From Clostridia bacterium (lineage in GTDB: Bacteria > Bacillota > Clostridia > Oscillospirales > Acutalibacteraceae), in contig JAFXAK010000031.1 of the NCBI GenBank assembly GCA_017517135.1, positions 20,782 to 84,781 on the forward strand: a stretch of DNA of 64,000 nucleotides. Reading direction: 5' to 3'. A program made the position numbers and the translations under genes. The notes beneath the pieces are model-generated. The model did not search any database and was not told the DNA's origin. It saw only the letters and a list, made by a program, of their open reading frames with translations. Positions 23,179 through 33,200 of this stretch are shown one piece after another. Every line of letters begins with the position of its first letter. The first letter of the stretch is position 1.

Positions 23179-24516
23179 ATGAAGCATAAAAAGAAACAAA
23201 TCAAAAATTCCGCAAATTCTGCGGAAAGTATACGCCAATGGCGGAAAAACTTTATATTCAACAGACGCTCTGCGCTGAGAGAACAGAAAAAAAGCGAAAT
23301 AGAACAGGAAAAGGCTGAAATTTTTGAAAAAAGAAGGCAATCCGCTTCAGACAAAAAAGCACCCCTGACAGTAAAAACAAAAAGCTTTTACCGCTTTTCA
23401 AAGGATTTTCCGAACAATGTAGACGATAAGGGCTTCAGAGAAAACGATATTATCAGCAAAAAGCGAAAAAAAGCAATCGTCTGGGGCACCGTTGCCGCCT
23501 GTATATTGACATTCTGCTTTGCATTTACTCTTTCAAGAACGGGAATTGAGCTGTCTATGAAAGAGCCGTCAACAAATCCCCCCGTAACCGAAAGCACTCA
23601 GAATACCGCCACTTTTTCGGCATACCGCTTCACTTTTGAGGAGCTGTATGAGGGCGACACGGAAAAAATGACAGCTACGCTGAAAAGCACAGGCTGTGAT
23701 ACAGCTGTTTTTGAATACAAAACGGAACACGGATATGTTATTTTTCCGAGCAAAACCGTAATCGGAGCCTCGGCTAACAAGCGGCTGTCTTCTGCCGTTG
23801 AAACAGTACAGACATTAAGCGAAGGGGGAATAAAAACCGCAGCCTACATCAGCTGCTTCAAAGACAGCGTTGCCGCTGTTGCAGATCTGACCTACTCTGT
23901 CAGACAAACCTCAGCCGAGGGCGGCACCTGGCGTGACAACTCTGATAACGGCTGGCTCAATCCCTTTTCACAGAACACAACCGACTACATCCTTACGCTT
24001 GTAAAAGAAGCAGCCGAAGCAGGCTTTGATTATATTCTTCTTGATAATGTGTGCTTTTCAACCGATGCGGGAAATGCAAAGGCATACTATACCGATGAAA
24101 GCACCTCAAAATATGACAGAAATACCGTCTTGCAGGTATTCGTAACCGAGTGCCGGAAGAAAGCAGAAAAAAGCAAGGTAATTGTTATGTGCGATATAAG
24201 CGCATATAATTCAAAGGCAGTTTCCGACGGTAAATACGGCGGAAATATGCTCTCACTCCCTGCTAAAAATCTTGCTGTTGATTTAAGACTTTCAAGACAG
24301 GCAAAAACAGTAAAAATCGGCAGTAACGAATTCTCCCTTATAAAAGAGCTGCCCTATGTTTTTGTGCTTGAAGCGTGCGAGTATGCAGCTCAGGAGTTAA
24401 CGGCAGTTGAAAGCTCTGTACAGGAGGCTTTTGTTGTTCTGGAAAACTCAGATTCACTCAGCGACCAGATATCCGCTGCAAAATTCGGCGGATTTACCAA
24501 CATAATTATCTGGTAG
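23179..24516 (+). CDS. Membrane-anchored DUF4015 glycosidase-like protein
   Basis: 445 residues: a basic cytoplasmic N-terminus (about 95 residues, rich in Lys, Arg and Glu), one membrane helix near 98-120, then an extracellular TIM-barrel-like domain. The segment NGWLNPFSQNTTDYILTL with KEAAEAGFDYILLDNVCF matches the DUF4015 pattern (W.NP......Y....EAA..GFD.I..D..RF), a family related to glycoside hydrolases. The gene starts 11 bases after the RnfA-like gene and is the last of the operon. Its basic Glu-Lys N-terminus could interact with the coiled coil encoded upstream, which is only inference. Confidence 0.65.
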   Translation: MKHKKKQIKNSANSAESIRQWRKNFIFNRRSALREQKKSEIEQEKAEIFEKRRQSASDKKAPLTVKTKSFYRFSKDFPNNVDDKGFRENDIISKKRKKAIVWGTVAACILTFCFAFTLSRTGIELSMKEPSTNPPVTESTQNTATFSAYRFTFEELYEGDTEKMTATLKSTGCDTAVFEYKTEHGYVIFPSKTVIGASANKRLSSAVETVQTLSEGGIKTAAYISCFKDSVAAVADLTYSVRQTSAEGGTWRDNSDNGWLNPFSQNTTDYILTLVKEAAEAGFDYILLDNVCFSTDAGNAKAYYTDESTSKYDRNTVLQVFVTECRKKAEKSKVIVMCDISAYNSKAVSDGKYGGNMLSLPAKNLAVDLRLSRQAKTVKIGSNEFSLIKELPYVFVLEACEYAAQELTAVESSVQEAFVVLENSDSLSDQISAAKFGGFTNIIIW

Positions 24517-24572
24517 AAAATGTATATATATTTTATACAAAAAACAGTCTCCCGATTTAACATATCTGTTCA

Positions 24573-24602
24573 TTGAAAAACTCAACTCAGTTATGTTAAA
24601 AT
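24573..24602 (+). promoter_or_regulatory. Promoter of the glycoside hydrolase gene
   Basis: TTGAAA, 18 bases, TAAAAT, followed by the Shine-Dalgarno AGGGAGG. Confidence 0.5.
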
Positions 24603-24627
24603 CAACACAAAGGGAGGTTGTTTTTTT

Positions 24628-27600
24628 ATGCTTTACAAAAAAAATATTGCCGAAAAATTAAACGATGAGCTGTTCTTAAATCCTACGAGTGAATACAGAG
24701 GCACTCCGTTCTGGGCGTGGAACAGCTATCTTACAAAGGAAGAGCTTTGCCGTCAGATTGATGTTTTCAAAGAAATGGGCTTGGGCGGCTTCCATATGCA
24801 TGTAAGAACAGGTCTTGAAAATGAATATCTCAGCGAAGAATTTATGGGACTTGTCAAGACTTGTATAGACAAAGCAAAGGAAAATGAAATGCTCGCGTGG
24901 GCATATGACGAGGACCGCTGGCCCTCAGGTGCAGCAGGCGGACTTGTCACAAAGGACGAAAAATACCGCGGTCGCTGTCTGCTTTTCACCCCCTTTAAGG
25001 AAAAGGAAGCATATATGACTCTCGATTCAAGAGCAGAGGGCGGCAGAAGCGGCAAGGGAAAGCTTCTTGCCTGCTACGATATCGTGCTCGACGAAAACGG
25101 CTGTCTCAAAGAGTACTCACTCATAGACGAAAACGAAGAAGCAAAGGGCACAAAATGGTATGCCTTCCTTGAAATAAACACTTCTTCAAGCTGGTACAAC
25201 AATCAGACTTATCTTGACACCCTCAACAAGGAAGCCGTTGAACGCTTCGTAGAGGTAACACACGAAACCTACAAAAAGTATTGTTCCGAGGATTTCGGCG
25301 AAACTCTGCCCGCCATCTTTACGGACGAGCCGCAGTTTATAAGAAAACAGGTGCTCGAAAACTCCTTTGATAAAATGGATGTTGCAATGCCCTGGACAGA
25401 CTCAATTCCCGCAAGCTATGAGGCGCGTTTCGGCGCAGATATCTTTGCAACTCTCCCCGAGGTTTTCTGGGATCTTCCCGACGGTAAAATTTCGCTGCAC
25501 CGCTACCGCTATCACGACCATATCTCCGAGGTATTTGCCTCAAGCTTTGCAGATACTATAGGCTCCTGGTGCAGAGAAAACGGTATTGCACTCACGGGAC
25601 ATATGATGGAGGAGCCCACTCTTCATTCACAGACAGCCGCTATAGGCGATGCAATGCGCTCTTACAGAGGCTTCGACTTGCCCGGTATTGACTTACTTTG
25701 CAATTCTCACGAATTCACAACCGCAAAGCAGGCACAGTCTGCCGCACATCAGTTCGGCTATGAGGGTGTACTCTCCGAGCTTTACGGTGTAACGGGCTGG
25801 GATGCGGACTTCAGAACATATAAGCATCAGGGCGACTGGCAGGCAGCTTTGGGCATAACCGTAAGAGTACCGCATCTTTCTTGGTATGCTATGGGCGGAG
25901 AAGCAAAACGAGATTATCCCGCATCAATCCACTATCAGTCCGCGTGGTACAAGGACTATAAAAAGGTGGAAGACCACTTTGCAAGAGTAAATACCGCTAT
26001 GACAAGAGGTAAGCCCGTTGTAAAGGTGGGGGTTATTCATCCTGTTGAGTCCTTCTGGCTTCACTGGGGACCGAATGACAAATCTGCAGTATACAGAGAA
26101 AGCCTTGACGAAAATTTCTTATCTCTCACCTCATGGCTTCTTGAGGGCAGCGTTGACTTTGACTTTATCTGCGAATCTCTCCTTCCCTCGCAATGCAAAA
26201 ACGGTACATCTCCTCTCAAGGTCGGCAAAATGGAATACGATACAATTCTTGTGCCTGCCTGTGAAACACTCAGAAGCACAACTGTTGAAAGGCTTGAAGC
26301 CTTTGCAAAAAGCGGCGGTAAGCTTATTTTTGCAGGTGCCGCTCCCACTCTTGTTGACGCTCAGGAAAACAATGCGGCAGCCGTGCTTTATAATGAAAGC
26401 ATCGCGGTTGATTTCACAAGAGCCGCTATACTCAATGCCCTTGAGGATAGCCGTACCGTTACTCTGCGTTACGATAACGGCAGACTTTGCGACAAGCTTT
26501 TTTATCAGTTAAGACAAGACACTGACTGCAAATGGCTTTTCCTTGCCTTCAACAAAGAGCCCTATAACAAAGACCTTATCCGTGAGGACGATATAGTTAT
26601 CACCGTAAAGGGTATATATTCTCCAGTAAAATATGACACATATTCGGGAGAAATCACCCCCGTCAGTTCCTTCTACCGTGACGGAAACACTCTTATCCCC
26701 GTGCGTATGTGGGGCTACGATTCACTTCTGTTAAGACTTGACGACGGTGAATGTGATATTGAATACACTCCCAAGGACTATCCCTTTGAGGATTTCACAA
26801 GAATCAAGGGAGCAGTAAATTATAAGTTACACGAAGAGAATGTACTTCTGCTCGATATGGCTGAGCATAAGCTTGACTTTGAAGCCGATTTCTCCGAAAG
26901 AGAGGAAATACTCAGGCTCGACAATATCTGCCGCGAAAAGCTCGGTATTATCGCAAGAGGCGGCGGTGTATGTCAGCCCTGGGCATTGGGTGCTAAAAAG
27001 CTCGATAACAAGGTAACTCTTAAATTCACAATAGAAAGCGAAATTGAATATAAGGGTGCTCTTCTCGCTCTCGAGGATGCTTCGAGTGCCGAAATCACAT
27101 TTAACGGTAAAGCCGTTTCAAACGAAGCTCTCGGCTTCTATACGGACATTTCAATTTCAAAGGTAGCCTTACCCGACATTAAGAAGGGTGAAAATACACT
27201 TCTTGTGACTCTTCCCTTCGGTGAAAGAGCAGGACTTGAGAATATGTTTATCCTCGGCAATTTCGGTGTCAGTGTTGTCGGAGATACCTCCAAAATTACC
27301 GCATTACCCGAAAAGCTGTATTTCGGTGACATAACAAGACAGGGACTTCCCTTCTACGGCGGCAAGCTTACATATTCATTCACCTGCAATACAGATACGG
27401 GAAATTTAAGCATCTGCACATCGTACTACAAGGGTGCTGTTGTGAATGTAAGCTGTGACGGTGAAGAAAAGGGCAGTATTATTTATCCGCCGTACACACT
27501 CGAAATGGATTCTCTCTCAAAGGGCGAACATTCAATAGACCTCACACTCTCTCTGCACAGATACAACACCTTCGGTCCTTTACATCTTGTTGACGAGCAC

Positions 27601-27711
27601 AGAAGCTGGCACGGTCCCGATGCGTGGAGAACAACAGAGGAAGACTGGAGCTATGAATATATATTCAGAAAAACAGGTATACTGAAAGCTCCCGAAATTT
27701 ACACAAAATAA
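24628..27711 (+). CDS. Large glycoside hydrolase, GH106-like (alpha-L-rhamnosidase type)
   Basis: This 1,027-residue protein has no signal peptide, so it is likely cytoplasmic. The N-terminal barrel begins RGTPFWAWN...LTKEEL, GLGGFHMHVRTGL and AWAYDEDRWPSGAAGG, a pattern I associate with Clostridia proteins related to GH106 rhamnosidases. Then come ALTGHMMEEPTL and SELYGVTGWDADF, typical of the same barrel. The C-terminal 400 residues are beta-rich, probably jelly-roll modules. The substrate cannot be read from sequence. It is alone in its transcription unit: promoter at 24573, terminator at 27750. Confidence 0.7.
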   Translation: MLYKKNIAEKLNDELFLNPTSEYRGTPFWAWNSYLTKEELCRQIDVFKEMGLGGFHMHVRTGLENEYLSEEFMGLVKTCIDKAKENEMLAWAYDEDRWPSGAAGGLVTKDEKYRGRCLLFTPFKEKEAYMTLDSRAEGGRSGKGKLLACYDIVLDENGCLKEYSLIDENEEAKGTKWYAFLEINTSSSWYNNQTYLDTLNKEAVERFVEVTHETYKKYCSEDFGETLPAIFTDEPQFIRKQVLENSFDKMDVAMPWTDSIPASYEARFGADIFATLPEVFWDLPDGKISLHRYRYHDHISEVFASSFADTIGSWCRENGIALTGHMMEEPTLHSQTAAIGDAMRSYRGFDLPGIDLLCNSHEFTTAKQAQSAAHQFGYEGVLSELYGVTGWDADFRTYKHQGDWQAALGITVRVPHLSWYAMGGEAKRDYPASIHYQSAWYKDYKKVEDHFARVNTAMTRGKPVVKVGVIHPVESFWLHWGPNDKSAVYRESLDENFLSLTSWLLEGSVDFDFICESLLPSQCKNGTSPLKVGKMEYDTILVPACETLRSTTVERLEAFAKSGGKLIFAGAAPTLVDAQENNAAAVLYNESIAVDFTRAAILNALEDSRTVTLRYDNGRLCDKLFYQLRQDTDCKWLFLAFNKEPYNKDLIREDDIVITVKGIYSPVKYDTYSGEITPVSSFYRDGNTLIPVRMWGYDSLLLRLDDGECDIEYTPKDYPFEDFTRIKGAVNYKLHEENVLLLDMAEHKLDFEADFSEREEILRLDNICREKLGIIARGGGVCQPWALGAKKLDNKVTLKFTIESEIEYKGALLALEDASSAEITFNGKAVSNEALGFYTDISISKVALPDIKKGENTLLVTLPFGERAGLENMFILGNFGVSVVGDTSKITALPEKLYFGDITRQGLPFYGGKLTYSFTCNTDTGNLSICTSYYKGAVVNVSCDGEEKGSIIYPPYTLEMDSLSKGEHSIDLTLSLHRYNTFGPLHLVDEHRSWHGPDAWRTTEEDWSYEYIFRKTGILKAPEIYTK

Positions 27712-27749
27712 ATTTTTTTCTGCGACTTATTAAGACATACTTTTCAACT

Positions 27750-27790
27750 AATATCCGCTATCATATCGGTAGCGGATATTTAATTTTAAA
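27750..27790 (+). terminator. Terminator after the glycoside hydrolase
   Basis: AATATCCGCT/AGCGGATATT forms a perfect 10-base stem followed by TAATTTTAAAG. It lies just before the sigma-F operon. Confidence 0.65.
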
Positions 27791-27808
27791 GAAAAAGAAG
27801 TGAACACT

Positions 27809-28114
27809 ATGCCCGTTTTGATAAAATCTCTCAACAAGGAATTTACCGCATTTCTTTCAGGTGAAATAGACCATCATTCCGCCCCGAGAATCAGAGAAAA
27901 GATTGATTCTCACTTAAACAGAGAAAAGCCCGAAAGGCTTATTCTTGATTTCTCGGGAGTTTCGTTTATGGACTCCTCGGGCGTGGGACTTGTGATGGGA
28001 CGCTACAAAAATGCTCTGCAGTTGAACTGCTCAACTTGTGTGTGCGGTTTAAGGGAAAGAGATTTAAGGATAATGAAAATGTCAGGACTCGAAAAACTTG
28101 TGGAATTCAGGTGA
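27809..28114 (+). CDS. spoIIAA: Anti-sigma-F factor antagonist SpoIIAA
   Basis: This 101-residue STAS-domain protein releases sigma-F by binding SpoIIAB when its serine is unphosphorylated. The segment DFSGVSFMDSSGVGL holds the phosphorylatable Ser in DSSG. GEIDHHSA early in the protein matches the GELDHH segment of SpoIIAA. Start ATG 27809 is chosen over GTG 27800 because of the AAGAAG spacing. First gene of the three-gene forespore operon. Confidence 0.9.
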   Translation: MPVLIKSLNKEFTAFLSGEIDHHSAPRIREKIDSHLNREKPERLILDFSGVSFMDSSGVGLVMGRYKNALQLNCSTCVCGLRERDLRIMKMSGLEKLVEFR

Positions 28115-28120
28115 AAAATA

Positions 28121-28552
28121 ATGAAAAAGATAACAAACAGCTTCAAAATGGCTCTTCCCTCAAAATCAATAAACGAAAGCTTCTCAAGAGTGGTGTGTGC
28201 CGCATTTGTATCTCTGGCAGATCCCACCGTTGAAGAAATAAGCGATATTAAAACCGCCGTAAGCGAGGCGGTAACAAACTGCATTGTTCATGCATACGAA
28301 GAAAAAAACGGCATTATTTACATAAGCGCAGACCTGTTTGACGATAATACCGTAAGAATAAAAATCCGTGATAAGGGTGTTGGTATTCCCGACATACCAA
28401 AGGCTCTCACTCCCCTTTTCACAACGGCAGGCGATGACCGTTCAGGGCTCGGCTTCACCGTTATGGAAAGCTTCACGGATAAGCTTACGGTAAAGTCCGT
28501 CCCCGAAAAGGGAACAACGGTAACGCTTGTGAAAAAACTGCACAGGAAGTAA
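28121..28552 (+). CDS. spoIIAB: Anti-sigma-F factor SpoIIAB (serine kinase)
   Basis: 143 residues of the GHKL kinase fold. N box EAVTNCIVHAY, G1 box DKGVGIPD and G2 box RSGLGFTVMESF are all present, so ATP binding and SpoIIAA phosphorylation should be intact. It holds sigma-F inactive before septation. Six bases separate it from spoIIAA and five from sigF. Confidence 0.94.
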   Translation: MKKITNSFKMALPSKSINESFSRVVCAAFVSLADPTVEEISDIKTAVSEAVTNCIVHAYEEKNGIIYISADLFDDNTVRIKIRDKGVGIPDIPKALTPLFTTAGDDRSGLGFTVMESFTDKLTVKSVPEKGTTVTLVKKLHRK

Positions 28553-28557
28553 TCCGC

Positions 28558-29214
28558 ATGAACATCTGCGAAACCGAAAATTCACTTATAACAGAAAATA
28601 TGGGGCTTGTGCACGCCTGCGCAAACCGATTCAGAGGCAGAGGTATTGAATATGAAGACCTTTTTCAGGCAGGCTGTGTGGGACTTGTCAAGGCGGCGGC
28701 AGGCTTTGACAAGGACAGAGGCTTTCAGTTTTCAACCTATGCCGTTCCTGCAATTTTAGGAGAAATACGCCGTATTTTCCGCGACGGCGGAACAGTAAAA
28801 ATCGGCAGAGCGGCAAAGGAAAAGGCAAGAGAGCTGATGGCTGTCAGAGATGAGCTGTCGGCTTTGCTTGACCGTGAGCCTACAGTCAATGAGCTTGCCG
28901 AAAAATGCAATATGGACCCCGCTGAGGCGGGTGCACTTTTAAGTGCTTCACTTCCCATAATTTCTCTCACAAATGAGGAGGGAGAAAATCAGACCGACAT
29001 CCCCATCCCTGCCCCCGACGAAAAGCTGCACGAAAGACTTGATCTGTTTGATGCACTCAAAAAGCTGGATGAAAACGAAAGAATATTGATTGAGCTGAGA
29101 TATTTCAAGGGACAGACACAATGCCGCACAGCCGAGGTGTTAGGCTTATCTCAGGTGCAGGTATCAAGAAAGGAAAAAAGTATATTAAAAAAACTAAAGC
29201 TATTGCTGACATAA
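28558..29214 (+). CDS. sigF: Forespore RNA polymerase sigma factor sigma-F
   Basis: 218 residues of the sigma-70 family, lacking region 1. Region 2 includes YEDLFQAGCVGLVKAA and FSTYAVPAILGEIRR, region 3 starts after GRAAKEKA, and region 4 has the HTH CRTAEVLGLSQVQVSRKEK. It is about 30 residues shorter than the Bacillus protein, mostly at the N-terminus. AGGAAG precedes the start. Together with spoIIAA and spoIIAB it shows the organism belongs to an endospore-forming lineage. Confidence 0.95.
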   Translation: MNICETENSLITENMGLVHACANRFRGRGIEYEDLFQAGCVGLVKAAAGFDKDRGFQFSTYAVPAILGEIRRIFRDGGTVKIGRAAKEKARELMAVRDELSALLDREPTVNELAEKCNMDPAEAGALLSASLPIISLTNEEGENQTDIPIPAPDEKLHERLDLFDALKKLDENERILIELRYFKGQTQCRTAEVLGLSQVQVSRKEKSILKKLKLLLT

Positions 29215-29289
29215 AAATTTGTCCCTTTGATTGACTTTTTGCGATTGCTGTGATACCCTATTCTAAGATTTTTTAAGGGGTATTTTTCA

Positions 29290-30222
29290 ATGCAGCAGAA
29301 AACACAGTTAAAGGGAGTTTTTATTCTCCTTATCACCGCCCTTATATGGGGCTCTTCATTCGTGGCACAAAGCGTGGGAATGGAATCGGTTGAGGCATTC
29401 ACCTTCAACGGTATCAGAACACTTTTAGGTGCCGCTGTGCTTATTCCTTTTATTTTGGTAAGAGATTTTATAAGCAACAAAAAATCGTCCGTAGCGAAAG
29501 AAGCAAAGAAAAAAGAAAATAAAAGTCTTATAATTTACGGCAGTATCATAGGTGTTATTTTATGTATTGCAAGTAATCTGCAGCAGCAGGCTTTCAACTA
29601 CTCTACCTCGGGCAAAATTGCATTCATAACAGCCTTTTATATGCTTTTCGTGCCGTTTTTAGGTCTTTTCATCCGCAAAAAAGTACCCGTACTCACATGG
29701 ATTTGCGTAGCTCTCGGTGCTGTGGGACTTTATTTCCTGTGTATCACAAACGAAGGACTGTCAAGCATAAACAAGGGCGATATATTAGCCTTGCTGTGTG
29801 CCGTTTTCTATGCAGTACACATCCTTGCAGTTGAAAAATTCGCCCCCTCTATAGACGGTGTAAAGCTTTCTTGTGTACAGTTTATCGTCTCGGGTACAAT
29901 TTCGGTAATTCTTATGTTCATATTCGAGAATCCCGATATAAACGCAATAAAAACAGCAGCAGTTCCCATTCTCTATTCGGGCGTTATGAGCTGCGGTATT
30001 GCATATACATTCCAGATAATAGGTCAGAAATACACCGAATCCACCGTAGCCTCACTTCTTATGTGTATGGAATCGGTATTCGGAGTTATCTGCGGTGCCG
30101 TGATACTCAAAGAAATGCTCACCGGAAGAGAATTAGCAGGCTGTGTTATAATGTTCGTTGCTATTATACTTTCACAGCTGACTGATAAAATACCAAATAT
30201 GTTTAACAAAAGAAAAACTTAA
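29290..30222 (+). CDS. EamA/DMT-family membrane transporter
   Basis: 310 residues and ten membrane helices in two five-helix halves. The first half starts GVFILLITALIWGSSFVAQS and the second NKGDILALLCAVFYAVHILAVE, both typical of the EamA repeat. Such proteins export or import small metabolites; the substrate is unknown. The Shine-Dalgarno AAGGGG is part of a possible stem (ATACCC 29253-29258 with GGGTAT 29278-29283). Confidence 0.88.
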   Translation: MQQKTQLKGVFILLITALIWGSSFVAQSVGMESVEAFTFNGIRTLLGAAVLIPFILVRDFISNKKSSVAKEAKKKENKSLIIYGSIIGVILCIASNLQQQAFNYSTSGKIAFITAFYMLFVPFLGLFIRKKVPVLTWICVALGAVGLYFLCITNEGLSSINKGDILALLCAVFYAVHILAVEKFAPSIDGVKLSCVQFIVSGTISVILMFIFENPDINAIKTAAVPILYSGVMSCGIAYTFQIIGQKYTESTVASLLMCMESVFGVICGAVILKEMLTGRELAGCVIMFVAIILSQLTDKIPNMFNKRKT

Positions 30223-30224
30223 AA

Positions 30225-30266
30225 AACAGGATGCAAGGCTTTTGTTCTTTGCATCCTGTTTCATTT
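30225..30266. terminator. Bidirectional terminator
   Basis: AACAGGATGCAA/TTGCATCCTGTT, a perfect 12-base stem, followed by TCATTTATTTTT; on the minus strand by TTTAAGTTTTTC. It serves the EamA gene and the convergent glucan synthase gene. Confidence 0.8.
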
Positions 30267-33200
30267 ATTTTTCAACCTCAAACGGCAAAAACTTAGTCAC
30301 CGTCTGCAAAAACCAGCCGGCACTTCCCGTGTACAGGCTCCAGCCGCCTTTGCCCAGGATATCTTCTCTTGAATACACATCTCCGCACAGAGCATACGGC
30401 TCGGTTTTGTATATTTTTTCGCCTATGGGAAGAGCATATTTTTCGGCAGGGTTTATTATATTCAATACCGTTTTTGCAAGTTCTGTTTTTCCCGCTTCAA
30501 ATAAGCTGAGAGCAAACCACACGGCTGAGTGGGTATACTGTCCGCCGTTTTCGCGCACTCCCTCGGGATAGTCATTCACATAACCTGCTCTGAAGGTCTT
30601 TTCGTTGAACGGAGGTGTGAAGAGCTTTACAATGCCGTTTTCTTCGTCAACAAGATAATTGAAAGCACTTTCAAGGGCAGATGCCTTTCTTTTTTCGTCG
30701 GGCATTGACGAGAGTACACTGAAAGCCTGCGGGAGCAAATCTATTCTGCACGCATCAGAGGTTTTGTCTCCTAAAACAGTACCGTCATCTGCAAAGGCTC
30801 TGACATACCACGAGCCGTTATATGCATATTTATCAATGCTTTCAGCCAGCTTCTCGGCTGTGTCGGTAAAGAGCTTTATATTTTCTTTATCATAAAAATA
30901 GAAGCAAATCGGCAGAAATTTCAGTAGTACCATTCTCAAAAACATAGCAAGCCATACGCTCTCTCCTCTGCCCTTTATACCGACCTCGTTGAAGGAATCG
31001 TTCCAGTCGCCGCCGCCCATTAACGGCAGAGAATGTTCACCGAAATTGAGGCTTTTCTTTACAGCTCTCAGGCAATGCTCATATACACTCCCCTTTTCCT
31101 CACCCAAAAAAAACTCACCGTAGCGTTCTTTTTCTGCCTCTTTAAGCTCGTCACCGTGAACAAAGGGTAGTTCAACAGACAAAATTTTGCTGTCACCCGT
31201 TTTCTGTACATATTCACTTACAACAAAGGGAAGCCACAGCAGGTCATCGGAATATCTGCTTCGCACACCCTTGAATATGAGCTTAGCTTTGTAAGAAATA
31301 TGATACCAATGAAGCACATCGCCCTGAGAAAACTGTGCCGTACACGAGCGCAGTATCTGATATTTCACACGCTCGGGATAATAATCAATAATCGCAAGTG
31401 AATCCTGAAGCTGGTCTCTGAAGCCGTATGCTCCCGAGCATTGATAGAAGCCGCAACGGGCATTGAGCCTTGTGTCATACACTTGATGAAGCAAAAGGGC
31501 AGAAGAAAATTTATTCAGAAGCGGATTATCGCTTTTTAATCTTATTCTGACAGGCTTTTTCTCTCTGAACGGTATTTCACAAAGCCTTTTTGCCGCCTTT
31601 TCACTTACCGCAAAGGACATAAAGAAAACCGCTTCTCTGTTTTCATCCGGTAAAAGCTCAATTTCAAAAAAGGCGTTACAACAATCTTCTTCAAGCGAAT
31701 ATTTACACTCGCCGCCAGATGAGGAAATACACATAACACCGCTGAAATCACGGTTTATGGGATTGTGTGAAAATATACCGTTTTCGTCTGCACGGCTTTT
31801 AACAAACACGGCATCCTTTTTATCTGCCGATAAAAGAGGATTTACGCTGTAGCATAGCATAATTTTCTGCGTTTCTTGGCTGTTATTGTGCAAACAAACG
31901 CTTATTCTTTTTAACATCCCTTTTTCGGGAACTTCGATTTTTGTTTTAACAATAATATCCTCACATTTACTCTCATATAAAGCACGGCTGTCACAGAAAT
32001 CAACCGATGAATTACAGATACAGTCAAACTGACTGTCCGACACTTTAAGAAACAGCCTTTCACCGTCGAAATCCGTAAAAACATCATTGCTCCAAACGGT
32101 TAGCTTATTCTGTCTTGAATTGAAGCACCACGAAAAGCCGAGGGATTTGTCCGACAAAAGTGTGCCGAAGCTTCTGTTTGAGAGTGTATGGCACCACGGA
32201 CGAGAGGGTGTTTTTCCTATATGATAGCCGTTTTCAATAAAGTAATTTTCTTCGTTCCCCGTTTTCTCGGGCACCGAAATCTTCTGATTACTCTCAGGGA
32301 ACATCAAGCCCTCATCTGTATCCTCGGGGAAAATCAGATCGGAAAAGCATTTTATTGAATTTACCGCTTCTTCGCCTATTGAATTTACGGAGAAAATATG
32401 CACTCCGCCCGGATGCCCCAGAGTATCGGAAATATCTGCCTGTTTGAGAATATCAGCGAAATGTGGTGCAACACCGTTATAGTCTGCGGACGAATTTGTC
32501 AGAAAAACAAGATCGTTTTTTATTCCTGCACGGGATAACCTTGTATGCAAGCGAACAAAGGAACGGACAAAGCTGTGCGGCGCTTCGTTTACTGTAATAA
32601 CAGGCAAATCCCCCGAGATACCGTTACACCACAGCTTTTCAACAGAAGAGGTGTTCTTTTCAAGGGAAAGCCGTCTTTCGTCACTCAAAGGAAATCCGAA
32701 GAAGCGTCTTAAAAGAAAGCTCTGCGAGAAGGAATTTATATTCATTTCCCGTGAGAGTATATCCGTACTGCACTTTTTTACATCGGGCAAAACGCTTCTT
32801 CGTACTTTTATAAGGTTTTCCAAAGCCTGCTTTCTGTTTATCCCCACAGCCGAAATCAGCACAAGCTCTTTTTCCTTTTTCGCATCAAGCTCCGTCTGTA
32901 TACTCAATGCCGCACAGGGAGTCACCCCCGACACTCTGCCTGAAAAATCACAAAATCCGCCGTCAAAGGGAGATGTCATATAAGGATTTCTTTTCAGCAC
33001 CCTTTCTCTGTCTGTTTCAAAGGAAAAGGGGGTATCGGAATAAAAGCCTATACATACACTCGTACCGTCCGTTTCATTTGATGCAGGTCTTTCAAAAATA
33101 AGCGCATTATGCATTTTGTCGTAGTGCGTTTTTATAAACATATCCGAAAAAGCTGGATGTGAATTTACCTTTTCCAAGCGTTCAAGATACGGTTCCATAT

